From Ignatzschineria rhizosphaerae (GTDB lineage Bacteria; Pseudomonadota; Gammaproteobacteria; Cardiobacteriales; Wohlfahrtiimonadaceae), in assembly GCF_022655595.1 (NCBI RefSeq), contig NZ_CP093379.1:2926010-2990009 (forward strand): a stretch of DNA of 64,000 nt. Reading direction: 5' to 3'. Under the pieces are notes generated by a model. The model was given only the letters and a program-made list of their open reading frames with translations. It was not told the DNA's origin and made no database searches. A program made the translations under genes and the position numbers. Positions 60,040 through 64,000 of this stretch are shown one piece after another (positions within the stretch are counted from its first letter, which is position 1; each line of letters begins with the position of its first letter).

Positions 60040-60270
60040 AATGAAACCTCCTTTTTTCTTCTATTAATTATAAAATGACGTTAATACATTGAAAAATCAA
60101 GGGGGGTGTCTATTGAATAGGGATAAGAGAGGGATTGTTCGGGGAATTTTAAAAAATAAGAGTATTGTGAAGGGCGGATTGCCTTCAATGAAATAACAGA
60201 TCCCTTGGAGATTTTGTCAGATTATTGTTGGGTTACAAGTGAGTATTGAGTTAAAAGGAATAGAAAAAAG

Positions 60271-60705
60271 ATGGTAGAGAATCAGAAAGCACTTTATTGG
60301 AATAAGATGGTGCCGGAACTAATAGTGAGTAACTTACAAGAGAGTTTGGCATTTTGGGTGAATCTGATCGGTTTTGAAGTGATGTATCAAAGTGAAGAGG
60401 AGCGCTTTGTCTATTTAGATCTATTGGGCGCACAAGTTATGCTAGAAGAGATGCAGCCAGAACAATGGGTTACTGGGGAATTAGAGAAGCCTTTAGGGCG
60501 AGGTATTAACTTTCAAATAGAAGTGCCGGCAGTTAAACCTATTTTAGAACGGCTTGAAAGAGAAAATTATCCCTTATTTGATGCTTTAGAAGAGCGTTGG
60601 TATCAAGCCAATGATCTTCAGCATGGACAGCGGCAATTTTTAGTTCAAGATCCTGATGGGTATTTATTACGATTAGTCGAGGTATTAGGCGAGGTTAGCG
60701 TTTAA
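60271..60705 (+). CDS. VOC superfamily protein (bleomycin-resistance/glyoxalase-like)
   Basis: 144 residues with two beta-alpha-beta-beta-beta modules. Val-Pro-Glu-Leu-Ile-Val-Ser-Asn-Leu-Gln-Glu-Ser-Leu-Ala-Phe-Trp (~14-29), Gly-Phe-Glu-Val near 34 and Phe-Leu-Val-Gln-Asp-Pro-Asp-Gly-Tyr-Leu-Leu-Arg near 122 are typical of bleomycin-binding protein relatives. It may sequester a drug or handle a small metabolite; the sequence does not decide. No adjacent resistance or mobile genes. Preceded by TAAAAGGAAT. Confidence 0.85.
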   Translation: MVENQKALYWNKMVPELIVSNLQESLAFWVNLIGFEVMYQSEEERFVYLDLLGAQVMLEEMQPEQWVTGELEKPLGRGINFQIEVPAVKPILERLERENYPLFDALEERWYQANDLQHGQRQFLVQDPDGYLLRLVEVLGEVSV

Positions 60706-61071
60706 GGTGATATTGATGATTGTAAGAGTGGGCTTTGGGAGGCAATCATTTGGTTTAAAGGGATGTTTGATCTTTACTTATTCCATTACATAAATAGGAT
60801 GATAACAAGAATAAAAAGGCAAGTTTTCGCCAAAGCGGCTAGGGTTTTGTAAATACCTTTTATAAAACATGATATTACTGAGATTTTAAGGGGTTAGTGA
60901 CTCTTTGAAAGAGAGAGGAATTTAAGAGAGGATATTGCTTTCTGAGTGCGGGTACGATATAGCTATTCCTTAAGCGACTAAGTTTACGTTTCTAATTTTT
61001 TGGACTTAGCGTGATTACTATCTCTTCTACACAATCCTTGTGTGAAACCAATAAAATTTAGGAGTTCTTTA
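60706..61071. other. 366-base region upstream of metY
   Basis: AT-rich; must contain the metY promoter. I looked for SAM-responsive riboswitches and AGACGTCT-type MetJ boxes and did not recognise any. No dispersed repeat copy. An in-frame GTG at 61042 lacks a ribosome site and is not the start. Confidence 0.4.
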
Positions 61072-62358
61072 ATGACTACCCAAAACTGGAGTTTTGATAC
61101 TCTACAGCTTCATGCCGGCCAAGTGGTTGACGAAACCCGTTCTAGAGCCGTTCCAATCTACCAAACCTCAAGTTACGTTTTTGATGATTCACAGCATGCA
61201 GCAGATCTCTTTGGTCTTGCTAAGCCTGGGAATATTTATACGCGTATTATGAATCCAACAACAGATGTGTTAGAGAAGCGTATTGCAGCGCTCGAAGGTG
61301 GTGTTGGTGGGCTTGCAACAAGTTCAGGAATGGCGGCAATTTTATATTCAGTCTTAAACGTGGCAACCCCAGGCGATGAGATCATTACTCTTAGTACCAT
61401 TTATGGTGGTACTTACACACTTTTTAATAATCGTCTTCAATCTCAATTTGGAATCAAGGTACACTTCATTGAGCCAGAAGATTTTGCCGGCCTAGAAGCG
61501 GCAATTAACGAGAAAACAAAGGCGATCTTCTTTGAGAGTATCGGCAATCCCGATATTAATATTCCTAATATTGAAAAAATTGTCGCCATTGCAGAGAAGC
61601 ATCAAATCGTGACAATTGTGGATAATACCTTTGGCACGCCTTACTTAATTAACCTTAAAAGCTATGGCGTGAATGTTGTTGTACATTCTTTGACAAAATA
61701 TATCGGTGGTCACGGGACCTCTATTGGTGGCGGTATTGTCGATAATGGAAACTTTAAGTTTAAAGATAACCCTCGTTATCCAGGCTTTAATACGCCAGAT
61801 GCAGCTTATCATGGCTTGCAATACGCAGATCTTGGGGAGCTTGCTTATATCCTTAAATGCCGCGTGGAATTGCTTCGTGATACAGGCGCGTGTATTAGCC
61901 CATTTAATGCCTTTTTAATTTTATTAGGGTTAGAAACGTTAAGCCTTCGTGTTGAAAGAATGACGGAATCTGCACTTAAAGTAGCAAAGCATCTAGAGAA
62001 TCATCCGCATGTTGCATGGGTGAAGCACCCAGGGCTTAAATCGAGTGAGTATTATGAGCGTGCACAGCAATATTTCCCGAAAGGTGTTGGGGCAATTTTT
62101 ACCTTTGGTGTGAAAGGTGGGAAAGAGGCGAGCATTAAATTTATTGATAGTCTTGAGATCTTCTCATTGCTAGCAAATGTAGCTGATGCGAAGAGTCTTG
62201 TGATTCATCCTGCGGGAACTACACATTCTCAATTAGATGAGGAAGGATTGAAAAAAGCAGGTGTCTTGCCGGAGCTTATTCGTCTTTCAATTGGCTTAGA
62301 AGATGTAAATGACCTGATTAAAGATATTGATCAAGCTCTAGAAAAATCACAACAATAA
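61072..62358 (+). CDS. metY: O-acetylhomoserine sulfhydrylase (MetY-type)
   Basis: 428 residues, the long form typical of O-acetylhomoserine aminocarboxypropyltransferase rather than cystathionine synthase (~385). PLP enzyme joining sulfide to O-acetylhomoserine to give homocysteine. Thr-Leu-Gln-Leu-His-Ala-Gly near the start, Tyr-Thr-Arg-Ile-Met-Asn-Pro-Thr near 58, Asp-Asn-Thr-Phe-Gly-Thr-Pro-Tyr near 185 and the PLP lysine in His-Ser-Leu-Thr-Lys-Tyr-Ile-Gly-Gly-His-Gly near 206 are all visible. The ATG at 61072 follows TTTAGGAG. metA follows in the same direction. Confidence 0.95.
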   Translation: MTTQNWSFDTLQLHAGQVVDETRSRAVPIYQTSSYVFDDSQHAADLFGLAKPGNIYTRIMNPTTDVLEKRIAALEGGVGGLATSSGMAAILYSVLNVATPGDEIITLSTIYGGTYTLFNNRLQSQFGIKVHFIEPEDFAGLEAAINEKTKAIFFESIGNPDINIPNIEKIVAIAEKHQIVTIVDNTFGTPYLINLKSYGVNVVVHSLTKYIGGHGTSIGGGIVDNGNFKFKDNPRYPGFNTPDAAYHGLQYADLGELAYILKCRVELLRDTGACISPFNAFLILLGLETLSLRVERMTESALKVAKHLENHPHVAWVKHPGLKSSEYYERAQQYFPKGVGAIFTFGVKGGKEASIKFIDSLEIFSLLANVADAKSLVIHPAGTTHSQLDEEGLKKAGVLPELIRLSIGLEDVNDLIKDIDQALEKSQQ

Positions 62359-62391
62359 GAGATTCATAAGATGAATAATCTCTAAGAAAGG

Positions 62392-62424
62392 GAGCTGTTT
62401 AGGCAAGGTTAAGCAGCTCTTTTC
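62392..62424 (+). terminator. Intrinsic terminator between metY and metA
   Basis: GAGCTGTTTA (62392-62401) and TAAGCAGCTC (62410-62419), one G-U pair, then TTTTCTT. metA therefore probably has its own promoter. Confidence 0.75.
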
Positions 62425-62540
62425 TTGTTGGATCATTTTAGTAATAAAAGTTATTGGAAGACTATAGATATAACTTACAAGCTTGCACAGGAGAAAACTC
62501 TCTTGGGTGAGTATGGTTAGATAGATGAAGGAGGCTAAAG

Positions 62541-63464
62541 ATGCCTGTAAAAATTCCTAGTCAACTGCCGGCATATCAAGTGCTGAAGAATGAAAATATA
62601 TTTGTAATGGATGAAGATCGCGCCGTATCGCAAGATATACGCCCCCTTAAGATTGCGATTTTAAACTTAATGCCATTAAAAGAAGTGACAGAGACGCAGC
62701 TTTTAAGAATGCTGGGCAATACTTCATTACAGATTGAGCCTGTATTTTTAGCAACAGAGAGTTATCAGCCTAAAAACACCGATAAAGAATATCTCAATGC
62801 CTTTTATCGCACCTTTGATGAGATTAAAGAGGAAAATTTTGATGGTTTTATCATTACCGGTGCGCCAGTAGAAACATTGCCGTTTGAAGAGGTGCAATAT
62901 TGGGATGAATTAAAAACGATTATGAAATGGGCTGATGAAAATGTCTTTTCAACACTCTATATCTGCTGGGGAGCGCAAGCTGGACTCTATTATCGTTATG
63001 GCGTGCCAAAGTATGATTTAGAGGAAAAGCGTTTTGGTGTTTTTTCTCATGATGTATTAGAGAAAAATGTGAAGTTGCTACGAGGATTTGATGATTCGTT
63101 TAACGCCCCCCATAGCCGGCATACAGAAGTGCGTAGGGAAGATATTGAAAAGCATGATGATTTAATGATTCTAGCAGAATCAGAAGATGCCGGTGTTCAT
63201 ATTGTCGCGAATAAAGATATGCGCCATGTTTATGTGATGGGGCATGGAGAATATGATGCCGATACCTTAGATCGTGAGTATCGAAGAGATATCGATAAGG
63301 GCGCAGTGATTGATCCTCCTAAAAATTATTACAAGTCTAATGACCCAACAAAAGCACCCCTTGTTACGTGGCGATCTCATGGCAATATGCTTTTTGCCAA
63401 TTGGTTGAACTATTGTGTTTACCAAGAAACGCCTTATGATCTTCACACTTTAAAACGTGATTAG
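62541..63464 (+). CDS. metA: Homoserine O-acetyltransferase (MetA fold)
   Basis: 307 residues. Catalytic Cys142 in Ile-Cys-Trp-Gly-Ala-Gln-Ala-Gly, and His/Glu in Met-Gly-His-Gly-Glu-Tyr-Asp (~235-237), match MetA numbering exactly. Position 111, which sets acyl-CoA choice, is Glu (Gly-Ala-Pro-Val-Glu-Thr), as in acetyl-CoA-using MetA proteins; succinyl-CoA users such as E. coli have Gly. The product should be O-acetylhomoserine, the substrate of the adjacent MetY. AAGGAGGC ribosome site. No methionine operator recognised. Confidence 0.95.
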   Translation: MPVKIPSQLPAYQVLKNENIFVMDEDRAVSQDIRPLKIAILNLMPLKEVTETQLLRMLGNTSLQIEPVFLATESYQPKNTDKEYLNAFYRTFDEIKEENFDGFIITGAPVETLPFEEVQYWDELKTIMKWADENVFSTLYICWGAQAGLYYRYGVPKYDLEEKRFGVFSHDVLEKNVKLLRGFDDSFNAPHSRHTEVRREDIEKHDDLMILAESEDAGVHIVANKDMRHVYVMGHGEYDADTLDREYRRDIDKGAVIDPPKNYYKSNDPTKAPLVTWRSHGNMLFANWLNYCVYQETPYDLHTLKRD

Positions 63465-63632
63465 TTTGGAAAATGTAAAAATAACGTATAATAGTCAGTC
63501 GGTTGAGTTGCCTAGTGCTATTTATACTTTTCTCTCAATGTATGAGGTGGGTCTTTATAGATCTATCTGAAATCAATGATTTAGAGAAGTATTTTGAATT
63601 GCTAATATAGAGATAGATAGAGATATAAGAGA

Positions 63633-64000
63633 ATGAAGAGAAATCTAATAACTGTTGGTTTAATGCTTGCCTTAGTGCCGGCACTTTTAGAGGCTGCGCC
63701 AAAAGCTAGTCAAGAGAGTGTTGAGATAAAAATAGATTTAAATAACGTTTCAACACTAGAGAGTATCTTCTCAGGCGATGTATCGACAAAAGAGATCTCT
63801 GATCTGCAAGAGAGTAGTAATACGGCACCTGTCACTGAGGTTAATGAAGTAGAGGCTATTGGTGAAGTTGTGATTAAGCCGCAGCCAAAGGTTAATCAGC
63901 CTATAACGGTGAAGCCCCATGTTACTTATGTCCCTAAAACAGAAGCGCAAAAGCAAAAAGAAGCTTTAGAGATGCTCGAAAACTTCCAAGCATTTTCAAT
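63633..64000 (+). CDS. Secreted or periplasmic protein, 3' end outside the window
   Basis: An open frame from ATG 63633 (AAGAGA upstream) to the window edge, at least 122 codons. The N-terminus Met-Lys-Arg-Asn-Leu-Ile-Thr-Val-Gly-Leu-Met-Leu-Ala-Leu-Val-Pro-Ala is a signal peptide with probable cleavage after Glu-Ala-Ala near 22. The following ~100 residues are Ser/Thr/Glu/Val-rich without recognised domain, ending in a Lys/Gln/Glu-rich helix. A TATAAT hexamer at 63487-63492 may be its -10. Function not identifiable from the visible part. Confidence 0.7.
   Translation, partial: MKRNLITVGLMLALVPALLEAAPKASQESVEIKIDLNNVSTLESIFSGDVSTKEISDLQESSNTAPVTEVNEVEAIGEVVIKPQPKVNQPITVKPHVTYVPKTEAQKQKEALEMLENFQAFS

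Noticed and set aside
60706-61071. SAM riboswitch or MetJ operator before metY
   Set aside because: No recognisable riboswitch core or repeated AGACGTCT boxes.
1-64000. tRNA genes, rRNA, CRISPR arrays, complete insertion sequences or prophage
   Set aside because: None seen: no cloverleaf-like segments with T-loop consensus in the intergenic gaps, no regularly spaced repeats, no transposase or phage proteins.

Overview
The window is a chromosomal segment of an AT-rich gammaproteobacterium (roughly 38-40 % GC by eye). The gene set (ubiH with a second ubiquinone hydroxylase, zapA preceded by a ZapB-like coiled coil, yciB-bolA-parvulin, rsmJ, comM, ycgN, yceD-rpmF-plsX-fabH-fabD, sbcDC, guaD) is typical of Gammaproteobacteria. 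The low GC and protein style suggest the Ignatzschineria/Wohlfahrtiimonas (Cardiobacteriales-like) lineage; that placement is inference. No rRNA, tRNA, CRISPR, prophage or complete insertion sequence was seen.

Layout. 1-4255 is a surface-polysaccharide patch: the end of an SGNH-type O-acyltransferase, a CDP-glycerol pair (tagD/tagF-like) lying between intact queG and a decayed second copy of the queG 3' end, and a DXD-type glycosyltransferase. 4280-9927 holds coaD, tenA, a BioC-like methyltransferase relative, an A-type Fe-S carrier, an asparagine-synthetase-like protein without its glutaminase cysteine, and an ACT_3 protein. 10088-14035 is uvrC, a MATE transporter and tsaE. 14789-23311 is a plus-strand housekeeping run (apbC, dcd, map, two ubiquinone hydroxylases, zapB-like/zapA, HIT, yihY, ycgN, moaC). 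23384-30588 is the lipid block yceD-rpmF-plsX-fabH-fabD, then yciB, bolA, a periplasmic parvulin and sohB. 31359-41443 has priA, a candidate small RNA, fabI, comM, a CoA-transferase, tag-rsmJ and a LOG protein. 41700-55576 is mostly minus strand: cytochrome c, glmU, mfd, RDD, a DUF4334/alcohol dehydrogenase pair, an FAD oxidoreductase and sbcDC. 55884-64000 has a four-helix membrane protein, GNAT, a MarR regulator divergent from guaD, a DksA-like zinc protein, a VOC protein, metY-metA and the start of a secreted protein.

How genes work together. metA and metY form a direct-sulfhydrylation methionine route; Glu111 of MetA points to O-acetylhomoserine, the substrate of MetY. plsX/fabH/fabD plus the separate fabI supply fatty-acid initiation and the final reduction, but fabG, acpP and fabF do not follow fabD. 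UvrC, Mfd, SbcCD, PriA, Tag and ComM give a broad DNA repair, restart and transformation set. The MarR protein looks like a urate/purine-type regulator and sits opposite guanine deaminase.

Most unusual features: (1) an unannotated ~83-nt small RNA gene on the minus strand (about 34040 to 33958) with a consensus sigma70 promoter, a GNRA-capped hairpin, two anti-Shine-Dalgarno UCCUCC motifs and an intrinsic terminator; (2) an intergenic family of MITE-like elements with TATAGT... terminal inverted repeats, resembling neisserial Correia elements in architecture, in at least seven places; (3) strong over-representation of the palindrome TGCCGGCA, including a pair forming a terminator; (4) an exact 79-bp tandem duplication before priA; (5) a queG 3'-end relic marking the edge of the CDP-glycerol insertion.
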